A stretch of 64,000 bases of DNA from Rubrivivax rivuli (GTDB lineage: Bacteria > Pseudomonadota > Gammaproteobacteria > Burkholderiales > Burkholderiaceae_C), in NCBI RefSeq assembly GCF_004016505.1, contig NZ_SACR01000001.1, positions 620,001-684,000 of the forward strand, given 5' to 3'. Both the position numbers and the translations under genes were made by a program. Below are positions 56,059-64,000 of the stretch, in pieces. Numbering within the stretch: the first letter of the stretch is position 1; every line of letters starts with the position of its first letter. Below the pieces are notes generated by a model that was given only the letters and a program-made list of their open reading frames with translations, was not told where the DNA came from and made no database searches.

Positions 56059-56481
56059 ATGAAGATCCTCGCCGCCGTCGATGGCAGCCCGTACACCCGC
56101 CGCATGCTGGCCTACCTGGCGGCCCACGACGAATGGATGGGCCCCCAGCACGAGTACACGATGCTCACCGTGGTGTCCCCGGTGCCGCCGCGCGCCGCCG
56201 CCGTGCTCGACAAGGCCACGCTCAAGGGCTACTACGAAGACAGCGCCGAGAAGATCTTCAAGCCGCTGCGGACCTTTGCTGCGAAGCAGGGGCTGAAGTC
56301 CAGCTGCGTCATGAAGGTCGGCCACGCCGCCGAGACCATTGCCGAGATGGCCAAGAAGGGCGGCTACGACCTCATCGTGCTGGGCTCGCACGGCCACGGC
56401 ACGCTGAGCAATCTGGTGATGGGCTCGGTGGCCACCAAGGTGCTGGCCAACTGCACCACACCCGCCCTGCTGATCCGCTGA
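56059..56481 (+). CDS. Universal stress protein (UspA family)
   Basis: This 140-aa single-domain protein begins MKILAAVDGSPYTRRML and ends with the ATP-binding signature GSHGHGTLSNLVMGSVATKVL. The G-2x-G-9x-G-S pattern is intact, so ATP binding is likely. An insertion (DKATLKGYYEDSAEKIFKPL) lies between strands two and three. UspA proteins accumulate under stress or growth arrest; the specific role is unknown. GGAG stands ten bases before the ATG. It stands alone between a metallophosphoesterase gene and a convergent TetR gene. Confidence 0.93.
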   Translation: MKILAAVDGSPYTRRMLAYLAAHDEWMGPQHEYTMLTVVSPVPPRAAAVLDKATLKGYYEDSAEKIFKPLRTFAAKQGLKSSCVMKVGHAAETIAEMAKKGGYDLIVLGSHGHGTLSNLVMGSVATKVLANCTTPALLIR

Positions 56482-56530
56482 GACCGCAGGTGGGGACAGG
56501 GCCGCCGGGCCCTGTACGCCTGGCGTCGGT

Positions 56531-57142
56531 TCAGGCGCCCGCGCGCAGGCCGCGCAGGCAGATGCGCATGACCCACTCGACGATCTGCTCGTCGGTGAAG
56601 TTGCCGCTGCCCTTCAGGAAAGCCGGTACCGGGTCGCAGCCGCGGGCGTAGATGGTGAACAGCACCACCTCGGGCGGCAGCGTGGGGTCGATCTCGCCGT
56701 CAGCCTGGGCCTGCTCGATCCACGCACCCAGGCGCTCGCTGACCTGCATCAGCAGCTCGAGGTAGGTCTTGTGGGCCATCAGCTCGGCGCGCAGGGTCGA
56801 GTTCTGCGAGGGCACGGTCGGCATCTCGCCGGCCAGCTGCAAGGCCAGGGCCCAGCGGATCATGGCTTCCAGGCGCTGGAAGGCCGTGGCCTCGGCCCTT
56901 GCGGCCTGCTGATCGAGAAAAGCGAGCACCCGCTCCAGCAGTCGCACCATGGCTGCAGCGGCCAGGGCTTCCTTGGACGGGAAGTGCTTGTAGAGGCTGG
57001 CCTTGGCGATGCCGACATCGGCCGCCACCTCGTCGACCGTCATCAGGTCGAAACCCTTGTCGGCCAGCAGGCGGTTGACGGAGGTCACGATCGCGTCCTC
57101 GCGGACGCGCAGCACTTGTTCGCGGAATGACAGGCGGGCCAT
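56531..57142 (-). CDS. TetR-family transcriptional regulator
   Basis: This 203-aa protein has an N-terminal TetR helix-turn-helix (VNRLLADKGFDLMTVDEVAADVGIAKASLYKHFPSKEAL, seen as two adjacent blocks) and a helical ligand-binding C-terminus with conserved VLFTIYARGCDPVPAFLKGSG. The ligand and targets are unknown. No divergent efflux or catabolic gene is adjacent, so an autoregulator or remote target is likely. ATG at 57142 gives the normal spacing to the recognition helix. Confidence 0.93.
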   Translation of the reverse strand: MARLSFREQVLRVREDAIVTSVNRLLADKGFDLMTVDEVAADVGIAKASLYKHFPSKEALAAAAMVRLLERVLAFLDQQAARAEATAFQRLEAMIRWALALQLAGEMPTVPSQNSTLRAELMAHKTYLELLMQVSERLGAWIEQAQADGEIDPTLPPEVVLFTIYARGCDPVPAFLKGSGNFTDEQIVEWVMRICLRGLRAGA

Positions 57143-57236
57143 GCGGCAATTTTAGCCGCCGGCGTCATCTGATGAACCGCGCCGTCTCTCCGTCGACAGT
57201 GCAGTTATTCGCTGGGCGCGCTGTCTTGTCGCGTCT

Positions 57237-57446
57237 TCAGGCGGGTGTGCGGCGGCGTGCGGTGAGCCGCCGCACCCAACCCGGCCGGCGCTCGGGGCTC
57301 ACGGCGGGCAGCGGGGCGGGCTCCGACATGCTGAGATCGAGACCGAAGGCGGTGCCCAGGTCGGCGGGGTCGGTGTCGGGGGCGGGGCGGGAGCCCGAGC
57401 GCCAATGGCTGAACCAGCGGTGCGAACTGACGGCCTTGCTCGACAT
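57237..57446 (-). CDS. Small basic protein of unknown function
   Basis: This 69-aa frame starts MSSKAVSSHRWFSHWRSG and ends RRLTARRRTPA, with a Pro-rich acidic middle. A GGGGA box lies about seven bases before the ATG. It is alone on its strand between the TetR gene and the divergent Hsp70-family gene. Nothing in it is recognised; conservation in related genomes would decide whether it is real. Confidence 0.45.
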   Translation of the reverse strand: MSSKAVSSHRWFSHWRSGSRPAPDTDPADLGTAFGLDLSMSEPAPLPAVSPERRPGWVRRLTARRRTPA

Positions 57447-57580
57447 GGTGTGTCCCCGTTGCGGCGTGCTTGTTTGTATGGGCGCGTAAGCAGTGTCACT
57501 GCGGACGCGGGCGCCTGCACATGGAGAAGGCGGGCAAGCGTGTGTCAATTCACAGGCATGGCCTGCATGGGGTCGATCGC

Positions 57581-57586
57581 TACAAT
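57581..57586 (+). promoter_or_regulatory. Candidate -10 box of the Hsp70-family gene
   Basis: TACAAT lies 43 bases upstream of the ATG at 57630, giving a leader of about 37 bases. No convincing -35 hexamer is present at 16 to 18 bases, so an activator or alternative sigma factor may be needed. Confidence 0.4.
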
Positions 57587-57629
57587 CGCGCCCCTTTTTC
57601 TGCAGCCGCGCCCAGCGCGCCCGTTGGGC

Positions 57630-58979
57630 ATGAACCACACTTCAGCGCCGTCTGCCCACCCCAGCCCCGACCCTGGCGCCGGATTCGTGGCCATCGATTT
57701 CGGCACTTCGAACTCGGCGGTGGCGCTGCCGGCCGGCGCGCGCGGCGTGAAGCTCGTCGAGCTCGAGCCTGGCCAGCCCACCATGCCCACCGCGGTGTTC
57801 TACCGCGCCGACACCCCGCCTCAGCAGCTGGAGGCCGAGCGCCTCTACGGCCGCGCGGCGGTGGCGGCCTACGTGGAAGGGGTGGACGGCCGGCTGATGC
57901 GCTCGATGAAGAGCATCCTCGGCTCGTCGCTCATCGACCAGAGCACCGACATCGGCGGGGGCCGCCAAGTGCGCTACCGCGAAGTGGTCACCGGCTACCT
58001 GCGCCGACTGAAGGCCTTGGCCGAGGCAGAAGCCGGCCAGCCGCTGCAGCGCGTGGTGCTGGGCCGGCCGGTGTTCTTCGTCGACGACGACCCGGTGCGC
58101 GACGCCCAGGCCGCGCAGGCCCTGGCCACCGCGGCGCGCGAGGTCGGTTTCACCGAGGTGCACTTCCAGTTCGAACCCATCGCGGCCGCGCTCGACCACG
58201 AGAGCCACATCGACCACGAACAGCTTGTGCTGGTGGCCGACATCGGTGGCGGCACCTCTGACTTCTCGCTGGTGCGCGTGGGCCCCGAGCGCGCGCGCCG
58301 GGGCCGTGAACGCGCCGAGCGCCGCGACGACATCCTCGCCAGCCACGGCGTGCACCTGGCGGGCACCGACTTCGACCGCCATGTCGAGCTGGCCTCCATC
58401 CTGCCGCTGCTGGGCTACCGGGCGCTGCGCCCGGCGCGCCCGGGTGAGGCTCCGCGCGAGCTGCCCAGCGGCGTCTACTTCGACCTTGCCACCTGGCACC
58501 TGATCAACACCGTCTACGCCCCGGCCCGCGTGGCCGAGTTGCGCGGCATGAAGAGCTGGTACGCCGAAGCTGCGCAGCACCGGCGCCTGATGACGACGGT
58601 GAACGAACGCCTGGGCCATGCGCTGGCCGCCGCCGCCGAGCAGGCCAAGATCGACGTGGCCCTGCATGGCGCGGCGCAGATCGACCTCGGTCTTCTGGAG
58701 CACGGCCTGGCCGCGCAGCTGCAGGAAGACCGCGCGGCCGCGGCCATCGAGGCCGACCTCGCGCGCATCGTGCAGGCCGCCGCCGAAACCGCCCGCATGG
58801 CCGGCGTGGCGCCCGAGGCGGTGGACGTGGTGTATTTCACCGGCGGCAGCACCGGCCTGCGCCCCCTGGTGGACCGCATCGCCGCCGGCTTTCCGGCCGC
58901 GATGCGTGTGCGCGGTGACCGCTTTTCCAGCGTGGCCCAGGGCCTGGGCCTGCACGCGCGCGCCGTCTTCGGCGGCTGA
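57630..58979 (+). CDS. YegD-like Hsp70-family ATPase
   Basis: This 449-aa protein is an actin-fold Hsp70 relative of the YegD type: nucleotide-binding domain only, no peptide-binding domain. It has phosphate-1 FVAIDFGTSNSAVAL, the segment VVLGRPVFFVDDDP, connect FEPIAAALDHE, phosphate-2 VLVADIGGGTSDFSL and adenosine motif VVYFTGGSTGLRPL. Length equals E. coli YegD. A cytoplasmic chaperone-like role is inferred. ATG at 57630 is chosen; a longer frame to 57405 has no support. Confidence 0.92.
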   Translation: MNHTSAPSAHPSPDPGAGFVAIDFGTSNSAVALPAGARGVKLVELEPGQPTMPTAVFYRADTPPQQLEAERLYGRAAVAAYVEGVDGRLMRSMKSILGSSLIDQSTDIGGGRQVRYREVVTGYLRRLKALAEAEAGQPLQRVVLGRPVFFVDDDPVRDAQAAQALATAAREVGFTEVHFQFEPIAAALDHESHIDHEQLVLVADIGGGTSDFSLVRVGPERARRGRERAERRDDILASHGVHLAGTDFDRHVELASILPLLGYRALRPARPGEAPRELPSGVYFDLATWHLINTVYAPARVAELRGMKSWYAEAAQHRRLMTTVNERLGHALAAAAEQAKIDVALHGAAQIDLGLLEHGLAAQLQEDRAAAAIEADLARIVQAAAETARMAGVAPEAVDVVYFTGGSTGLRPLVDRIAAGFPAAMRVRGDRFSSVAQGLGLHARAVFGG

Positions 58980-58994
58980 GCGCGCCGGCGGCGC

Positions 58995-59495
58995 TCAGCG
59001 CTTGCCGCCGGCGGCCTTGTACTTGGCGATGGCTTGCTTCAGGTCGTCCAGCGCCTCGCAGGGCGAGCTGCACAGGCGCGATAGCGTGGCCAGGCGCGCC
59101 TCGGCCGTGGCCAGGTCGCCCTTCATCAGCGCGAGCTCGCCCGAGTACTCCAGCGCCCCCTGGTGCTGGGGGTTCAGGCGCAACGCGGTGTCGTAGTGGC
59201 GCTGCGCGCCGTCCAGGTCCGGTGGGGTGGACTTGCGCAAGGCGTAGCCCATCAGGTTGTTCCAGTCGGCGTTGTTGCTGCCGTCCACTTTCCGGAGTTC
59301 GGCCACTGCCGCCGCATAGCGCTGTTGCGCCAGCTGCGCGCGCGCCGGGGCCAGGGCATCGGCCTTGGGGCGGGCGGCCGGGACCGGCTCTGGCGTGTCG
59401 GCCGCGTTGGCCGCGTTGGGCAGCTGGGCCGCCAGCAACCAGGCCAGCGCGGCCAGGGGTGCCAGGCGGCGCGGCGAAAGGCGGGTTTGGGACAT
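58995..59495 (-). CDS. Exported TPR-repeat protein
   Basis: This 166-aa protein has a signal peptide (RRLAPLAALAWLLAAQLPNA then ANA) and about two tetratricopeptide repeats (ARAQLAQQRYAAAVAELRKV, DLDGAQRHYDTALRLNPQHQ, GALEYSGELALMKGDLATAE). Two Cys residues in LCSSPCEAL are close enough to form a disulfide in the periplasm. A periplasmic adaptor role is inferred. ATG at 59495 starts the signal peptide. It ends 15 bases from the convergent Hsp70-family gene and follows the YecA-family gene on its strand. Confidence 0.87.
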   Translation of the reverse strand: MSQTRLSPRRLAPLAALAWLLAAQLPNAANAADTPEPVPAARPKADALAPARAQLAQQRYAAAVAELRKVDGSNNADWNNLMGYALRKSTPPDLDGAQRHYDTALRLNPQHQGALEYSGELALMKGDLATAEARLATLSRLCSSPCEALDDLKQAIAKYKAAGGKR

Positions 59496-59538
59496 GGGGC
59501 TCTCCAGGGTGGGGGTCGTCAGAGGGAGCGGGCGTCGT

Positions 59539-60210
59539 TCAGCGCGAGCGGGGGCCGCCACCGCCACGCCCCGCCGGCCCGGTGCGGCGGGGCACGCGGC
59601 GCGGCGGTGGCGCGGCCGGCGCCTTGCGGGGGCGGGTGACGTCGGCCATCAGCATGAGGGCGCGCACGAGATCCTGCACGGCCTCGGGCAGATCGGCCGG
59701 CGGCTCCAGCGTCTCGATCACCTCCAGCAGCGCGTCGGCGTCTTCCAGGTCTTCGGGGTCGAAGTGCATGTAGACCAGCGCCAGCGGCTCCACGATCTCG
59801 GGGCTGTCCAGCGCCATCAGCGCCGGAAAGGCGTCCATCGCGGTGGCGAAGCCGGCCACCCAGGGCAGCATGCTCTCGGCCGGGTCTTCGGCGTCGTCGA
59901 GCTCGTAGATCCAGGGGTCGAACCAGGTGCGGCGGTTGATGGCGTCGGCAATCTCGGCGTGGCGGCGCTGCACCAGCGCGTGCAGTTCGTCCAGTGCCGG
60001 GCCCGCTGGCGCCGGGCGGCCGTCCACGTCGGCCACCAGCGGCAGCCATTGCGTGGGCAGGATGGGCATGGGCTGCAGCAGGACGCCGCAGAGGTAGCCG
60101 TCGAGCGCGCTCACGTCCAGCGGTTGCAGGGGCTCGGGCAGGGCGTCGAGCAGGGCTTCCAAGCGCTCGATCTCGTCGTCGCGCAGCGGCTTTGAACTAG
60201 GGGGTGGCAC
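59539..60210 (-). CDS. YecA/UPF0149-family protein
   Basis: This 223-aa protein has the UPF0149 core: LDVSALDGYLCGVLLQPMPILPTQWLP near the start, then WFDPWIYELDD, ESMLPWVAGFATAMDAFPAL and VYMHFDPED. A Pro/Arg/Gly-rich tail ends the protein; no SEC-C zinc motif is present. Function of the family is not established. ATG at 60210 is the first start. The neighbouring gap on the other side holds the orphan terminator before mmsA. Confidence 0.88.
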   Translation of the reverse strand: MPPPSSKPLRDDEIERLEALLDALPEPLQPLDVSALDGYLCGVLLQPMPILPTQWLPLVADVDGRPAPAGPALDELHALVQRRHAEIADAINRRTWFDPWIYELDDAEDPAESMLPWVAGFATAMDAFPALMALDSPEIVEPLALVYMHFDPEDLEDADALLEVIETLEPPADLPEAVQDLVRALMLMADVTRPRKAPAAPPPRRVPRRTGPAGRGGGGPRSR

Positions 60211-60327
60211 GGCTTTTCCCGCTGTTTAGGGATGGGGGCCACGGGGGGCCGCGAATAGATTCCGCCTCGGAGTCCGCCGGGCCGTGGGGCATTGTCCTGC
60301 AGAGCGGCGGTCACCGGTCCCAACGAC

Positions 60328-60343
60328 GTCCTCTCCGGAGGAC
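60328..60343 (+). other. Hairpin in the mmsA upstream transcript
   Basis: GTCCTC (60328-60333) pairs with GAGGAC (60338-60343) around TCCG. It lies 7 bases before the intrinsic terminator and may be part of the same leader or small RNA. Confidence 0.55.
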
Positions 60344-60350
60344 TTGCGAC

Positions 60351-60381
60351 AACCCGCTGCGCGAGCAGCGGGTTCTTTTTT
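60351..60381 (+). terminator. Intrinsic terminator upstream of mmsA
   Basis: AACCCGCTGC (60351-60360) pairs perfectly with GCAGCGGGTT (60365-60374) around GCGA, followed by CTTTTTT. This is a textbook rho-independent terminator on the plus strand, but no plus-strand gene ends before it: the neighbour upstream is on the minus strand. It must end a small RNA or an mmsA leader. Confidence 0.9.
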
Positions 60382-60437
60382 GGGCGGCGGCTTAGACTGT
60401 TCGGCGACAACCAGAACAGCCCTTGCCGGAGACCACC

Positions 60438-61958
60438 ATGCCCTCGCCCCAACCCTACACCGACACCGCCGACATCGGCCACTGGATCCAGGGGGGCGTG
60501 CAGCGAGGCAGCGGCACACGCAGCCAGACCGTCTGGAACCCCGCCACCGGCACCGCCGCGCGCCGCGTGCTGCTGGCCGAAGCGGCCGATGTGGATGCCG
60601 CCGTCGCCGCCGCCGTGGCGGCGCAGCCGGCCTGGGCCGACACCCCGCCCATCCGCCGGGCGCGGGTGCTGAACAAGTTCCTCGAACTGATGAACCGCCA
60701 CAAGGACACCCTGGCGGCCATGATCACCGCCGAGCACGGCAAGGTCTTCACCGACGCCCAGGGCGAGGTGATGCGCGGCATCGACATCGTCGAGTTCGCC
60801 TGCGGCGCGCCGCAGCTGCTCAAGGGCGACCACACCGACCAGGTCTCCACCGGCATCGACAACTGGACGCTGCGCCAGCCCCTGGGCGTGGTGGCCGGCA
60901 TCACGCCCTTCAACTTCCCGTGCATGGTGCCGTGCTGGATGTTCCCGGTGGCGCTGGCCTGCGGCAACGCCTTCATCCTCAAGCCCAGCGAGCGCGACCC
61001 GAGCCCGGCCCTCTTCATGGCGCAGCTGCTGAAGGAGGCCGGCCTGCCCGACGGCGTGTTCAGCGTGGTCAATGGCGACAAGGTGGCGGTGGACGCCCTG
61101 CTCACCCACCCTGACGTGAAGGCGCTGAGCTTCGTGGGCAGCACGCCCATCGCCCAGTACATCTACGAGACCGGCGCCCACCACGGCAAGCGCGTGCAGG
61201 CCCTGGGCGGCGCGAAGAACCACATGGTGGTGATGCCCGACGCGAACCTGGAGCAGGCGGTGGATGCGCTGATCGGTGCCGCCTACGGCAGCGCCGGCGA
61301 ACGCTGCATGGCCATCAGCGTGGCCGTGCTGGTGGGCGACGTGGCCGACAAGATCGTCCCCATGCTGGCCGAGCGCGCGAAGGCGCTGAAGATCAAGAAC
61401 GGCATGGAGCTCGATGCCGAGATGGGCCCCATCGTCACGAAAGAAGCGCGCGACCGCATCGAGGGCTATATCGGCATCGGCGTCGAAGAAGGCGCCCAGC
61501 TCGTCGTCGACGGGCGCGGCCACCAGGTGCGCGGCTACGAGAACGGCTTCTTCACCGGCGGCACGCTCTTCGACTTCGTGGAGCCGTCCATGCGCATCTA
61601 CAAGGAAGAGATCTTCGGCCCGGTGCTGGCCTGCGTGCGCGTGCCGGCCTTCGCCGACGCGCTGGCGCTGATCAACGCGCACGAGTTCGGCAACGGCGTG
61701 GCGCTCTTCACCAGCGACGGCGGCATCGCGCGCGAGTTCAGCCGGCGTGTGCAGGTGGGCATGGTCGGCATCAACGTGCCCATCCCGGTGCCCATGGCCT
61801 GGCACGGTTTCGGTGGCTGGAAGAAGAGCCTCTTCGGCGACATGCACGCCTACGGCGAAGAGGGCGTGCGCTTCTACACCAAGCAGAAGAGCGTGATGCA
61901 GCGCTGGCCCGACAGCATCGGCAAGGGCGCCGAGTTCGTGATGCCCACGGCCAAGTGA
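60438..61958 (+). CDS. mmsA: CoA-acylating methylmalonate-semialdehyde dehydrogenase
   Basis: This 506-aa enzyme oxidises methylmalonate semialdehyde or malonate semialdehyde to propionyl- or acetyl-CoA, in valine and inositol catabolism. Motifs are [34 protein letters not shown], the catalytic Cys in [15 protein letters not shown], and the family end [21 protein letters not shown]. The usual active-site Glu of other aldehyde dehydrogenases is replaced by Asn ([15 protein letters not shown]), as in all CoA-acylating members. ATG at 60438 follows a GGAG site. A terminator lies 57 bases upstream. The M28 peptidase gene follows after 16 bases. Confidence 0.95.
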   Translation: MPSPQPYTDTADIGHWIQGGVQRGSGTRSQTVWNPATGTAARRVLLAEAADVDAAVAAAVAAQPAWADTPPIRRARVLNKFLELMNRHKDTLAAMITAEHGKVFTDAQGEVMRGIDIVEFACGAPQLLKGDHTDQVSTGIDNWTLRQPLGVVAGITPFNFPCMVPCWMFPVALACGNAFILKPSERDPSPALFMAQLLKEAGLPDGVFSVVNGDKVAVDALLTHPDVKALSFVGSTPIAQYIYETGAHHGKRVQALGGAKNHMVVMPDANLEQAVDALIGAAYGSAGERCMAISVAVLVGDVADKIVPMLAERAKALKIKNGMELDAEMGPIVTKEARDRIEGYIGIGVEEGAQLVVDGRGHQVRGYENGFFTGGTLFDFVEPSMRIYKEEIFGPVLACVRVPAFADALALINAHEFGNGVALFTSDGGIAREFSRRVQVGMVGINVPIPVPMAWHGFGGWKKSLFGDMHAYGEEGVRFYTKQKSVMQRWPDSIGKGAEFVMPTAK

Positions 61959-61974
61959 GGCCCTGCGTCCTGCC

Positions 61975-63414
61975 ATGAAGCGCCGTCCGCTGATCACCGC
62001 CGGCCTGCTGGCCGCTGCCACGCCCTGGGCCCGCGCTCAGACGCCCGCACCTGCCGAAGCTGCGCCGGCCTACAGCCCGGCCGACCTGCAACACGCCGCG
62101 CGCCTGCGCGATGCCGGCCTGGCCGACGGCCAGGCCTGGCGCCTGGTGCAGCAGCTGTGCAACGAGGTGGGGCCGCGCCCGGCGGGCTCGCCGGGCGACG
62201 CCAAGGCCGTGGCCTGGGCGCAGCAGGCCTTGCGCGGGCTGCAACTGCAGAACGTGCGCGCCGAACCCGTGCCGCTGCGCGTGTGGGTGCGCGGGCCGGC
62301 CTCGGCCACGCTGGTGGCGCCGGTGGCCGAGCCGCTGGTGATGGTGGCGCTGGGCAACAGCGTGGCCACGCCCGAGACCGGCATCGAGGCCGAGGTGGCC
62401 TGGTATCCCGACTTCGCCGCGCTGGTGGCGGACACCAGCGATCGCGCCCGCGGCCGCATCGTCTTCATCGACCAGAAGACCGAGCGCTCGCGCGACGGCC
62501 GTGGCTACGGCGCCGCCGTGGTCGCCCGCAGCCGCGGCGCGGTGGAAGCCGCCAAGCGCGGCGCGCTGGCGCTCGGCATCCGCAGCATCGGCACCGACCG
62601 CGAGCGCATCGCCCACACCGGCGCCATGCGCTACGAGATCGGGCTGCCGCAGATCCCGGCCTTCGCGGTCTCGGTGCCCGATGCCGAGCGCCTGGCTGCG
62701 CTGCAGGCCGGTGGCGCCACGCTGCGCTTGCGCGTGCAGTTGCAGTCGCGCAGCGGCGTGGAAGCGGTGTCGCACAACGTCATCGCCGAAGTGCCGGGTG
62801 CTGAGTTGCCGGAAGAGATCGTGCTGCTGGGCGCCCACCTCGACAGCTGGGATCTCGGCGTCGGCGCGCTCGACGACGGCGCCGGTGTGGCCATCGTCAG
62901 CGCCGCGGCCGGCGTGCTGCAGCGCCTGGCCCAGCAGACCGGCCGCCGCCCGCGCCGCACCGTGCGTGTGGTGCTCTTCGCCAACGAAGAGAACGGCTTC
63001 GACGGCGCGCTGGCCTATGGCGACCGCTACAAGCAGCAGGTGCACCAGCTGGTGAGCGAAAGCGATTTCGGCGCCGGCGCGGTGTACGCGCTGCGCAGCC
63101 GCGTGCAGCCGCAGGCGCTGCCGCTCTTCGGCGCGCTGGCCGAGGTGCTGGCGCCGCTCGGCGTGGCCTGGCCCGAGGCCGGCCGCAACGAAGGCAGTCC
63201 GGGGCCGGACGCCGCGCTGCTGATGCGCCGCCACCGCTGGCCGGCCGTTCAACTGGCGCAGGACGGCACGAACTACTTCGACGTGCACCACACGGTGCAC
63301 GACACGCTGGAGCGCATCGTCCCGTCCGAACTGGCGCAGAACGTCGCCTGCTGGGCGGCCACGGCCTGGCTGGCGTCCCAGTCACCGCTGCGCTGGACGC
63401 CTCCAGCGGCCTGA
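61975..63414 (+). CDS. Exported M28-family zinc aminopeptidase
   Basis: This 479-aa protein has an N-terminal signal (MKRRPLITAGLLAAATPWARA) with paired Arg before the hydrophobic core; it could be a Tat or Sec signal. After a PA-domain-like middle (about residues 120 to 240) comes the M28 peptidase domain with metal ligands in LLGAHLDSWD (His, Asp), ALDDGAGV (Asp), FANEENGFDGA (paired Glu), SESDFGAG (Asp) and FDVHHTVHDT (His). All are present. It probably removes N-terminal residues from peptides in the periplasm. It follows mmsA by 16 bases, so co-transcription is likely though functions differ. Confidence 0.92.
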   Translation: MKRRPLITAGLLAAATPWARAQTPAPAEAAPAYSPADLQHAARLRDAGLADGQAWRLVQQLCNEVGPRPAGSPGDAKAVAWAQQALRGLQLQNVRAEPVPLRVWVRGPASATLVAPVAEPLVMVALGNSVATPETGIEAEVAWYPDFAALVADTSDRARGRIVFIDQKTERSRDGRGYGAAVVARSRGAVEAAKRGALALGIRSIGTDRERIAHTGAMRYEIGLPQIPAFAVSVPDAERLAALQAGGATLRLRVQLQSRSGVEAVSHNVIAEVPGAELPEEIVLLGAHLDSWDLGVGALDDGAGVAIVSAAAGVLQRLAQQTGRRPRRTVRVVLFANEENGFDGALAYGDRYKQQVHQLVSESDFGAGAVYALRSRVQPQALPLFGALAEVLAPLGVAWPEAGRNEGSPGPDAALLMRRHRWPAVQLAQDGTNYFDVHHTVHDTLERIVPSELAQNVACWAATAWLASQSPLRWTPPAA

Positions 63415-63527
63415 TTTCACGTCCTCGGCCGGGCCCTGGGCCCGGTTGGGCGCCAAGGGCTCCTGAGTTGGCGAAGATGCGCCGATAAGGGATCGATCGG
63501 CGTCTGGCCGAGTCCTTTGTCTTCCCG

Positions 63528-64000
63528 GTGCCCAGCAACCTCTCCACCACTTCAGCGGCCGAACTCGATCGCTGCCTGGCCTTGGCGGCCCCGGCTGCGT
63601 CTGCCCACGCCGACGTGGCGCTGGAGGCCGCCCGCCGAGCGCGCAGCCTGGCACTCGAACTGGGCCGCCCGGCGGATGCCGGCCGCGCGGGCGTGTGGGC
63701 CTGCGCGCACCTCCTGCGCCAGGGGCGTTACGACGAACTTCTGCACGAGGCCGAGCTCGGCCGCCCGCTGGTGGCGCGCGAGGGCCTGCAGGCCGAGCAC
63801 CGTGAACTGCTGCGCCTGCTCAGCCTGGCCGGCAGCGAGGCGGGCAGCTTCGAGGTGGCGCTGAAGGCCGCGCACGAGCTGGTGGCCTTGTCGGCCGAGG
63901 CGGGCGACGACGCCGCGCTCACGGCGGCCTTGGCCCTGGCGGTCTGCTTCGAGCGCATGGGCGATTCGTGGCAGGCCATGCGCCTGCTGGAAGAGGCCCT
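63528..64000 (+). CDS. Helical-repeat (TPR-like) protein, N-terminal part (cut by window end)
   Basis: The frame opens with GTG at 63528 and stays open to the last base, giving about 157 residues. The sequence is Ala/Leu-rich and made of helix pairs typical of TPR-like repeats (DVALEAARRARSLALELGRP, GVWACAHLLRQGRYDELLHE, FEVALKAAHELVALSAEAGD, FERMGDSWQAMRLLEEAL). The C-terminal domain is outside the window. Proteins with such starts often end in a GGDEF or kinase domain, but nothing here shows which. No plausible frame on the other strand competes. Confidence 0.7.
   Translation, partial: MPSNLSTTSAAELDRCLALAAPAASAHADVALEAARRARSLALELGRPADAGRAGVWACAHLLRQGRYDELLHEAELGRPLVAREGLQAEHRELLRLLSLAGSEAGSFEVALKAAHELVALSAEAGDDAALTAALALAVCFERMGDSWQAMRLLEEA

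Noticed and set aside
60211..60381. 6S RNA candidate upstream of mmsA
   Set aside because: The pairing halves are only about 80 bases apart, too short for 6S RNA, and the typical large central bubble is not seen. The terminator itself is kept.

Overview
The window is high-GC DNA (roughly 70 percent by eye) from a betaproteobacterium. The likely group is the Burkholderiales, near Rubrivivax, Roseateles, Ideonella and Leptothrix. The basis is the mix of families: PilT/PilU, a two-domain PutA without a ribbon-helix-helix, PEP-CTERM proteins, an AppA-like BLUF protein, a bacteriophytochrome, OxyR-KatG-Dps and GTP-type PEP carboxykinase. No rRNA, tRNA or CRISPR array was seen. Coding density is high, and 55 coding features are listed, two of them cut by the window edges.

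Layout. 1-4.6 kb: end of a BON protein, an HIBADH-family dehydrogenase, pilU-pilT, and the divergent PLP homeostasis gene. 4.8-12.6 kb: a secreted subtilase with eight 18-bp repeats, then two tandem GGDEF-EAL paralogues. 12.6-24.9 kb: an Lrp regulator divergent from putA, a PEP-CTERM/PA14 protein, a thioredoxin-TPR chaperone, a DUF4397 lipoprotein, glutamate dehydrogenase divergent from proC, ubiA, and an S9 peptidase. Proline and glutamate metabolism dominate this part. 24.9-31.8 kb: a light-sensing group (AppA-like BLUF protein, heme oxygenase, bacteriophytochrome) interleaved with prfC and psuG. 31.9-38.1 kb: a peroxide-defence block on the minus strand (recG, oxyR, katG, a 32-codon ORF, dps), with a recognisable OxyR site and promoter before katG. 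38.1-41.9 kb: queA-tgt for queuosine, a CAAX-protease-like membrane protein of the PEP-CTERM-associated type, and rlmJ. 42.2-46.6 kb: an ECF-type sigma factor, a Ser/Thr kinase with a C-terminal helical region, and a second PEP-CTERM protein.

46.8-52.1 kb is a decayed Mu-like prophage. Minus-strand late genes (adenine methylase, two small genes, the C-terminal part of a tail protein) meet plus-strand early genes (DUF3102, DUF1737) at a deletion junction near 49.24 kb. The early operon ends in a transposase DNA-binding segment fused in frame to an N-terminally truncated old yellow enzyme. This chimera is the most unusual object in the window. A perfect 26-bp palindrome inside the DUF3102 gene is the second.

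52.2-64.0 kb returns to host genes: a MOSC protein, pckG, a metallophosphoesterase, a universal stress protein, a TetR regulator, a YegD-like Hsp70, a TPR protein, a YecA-family protein, mmsA preceded by an orphan intrinsic terminator, an exported M28 peptidase, and the start of a helical-repeat protein. A 19-base motif with two mismatches occurs both in the gdhA-proC gap and upstream of pckG, and may be a shared operator for carbon/nitrogen node genes.
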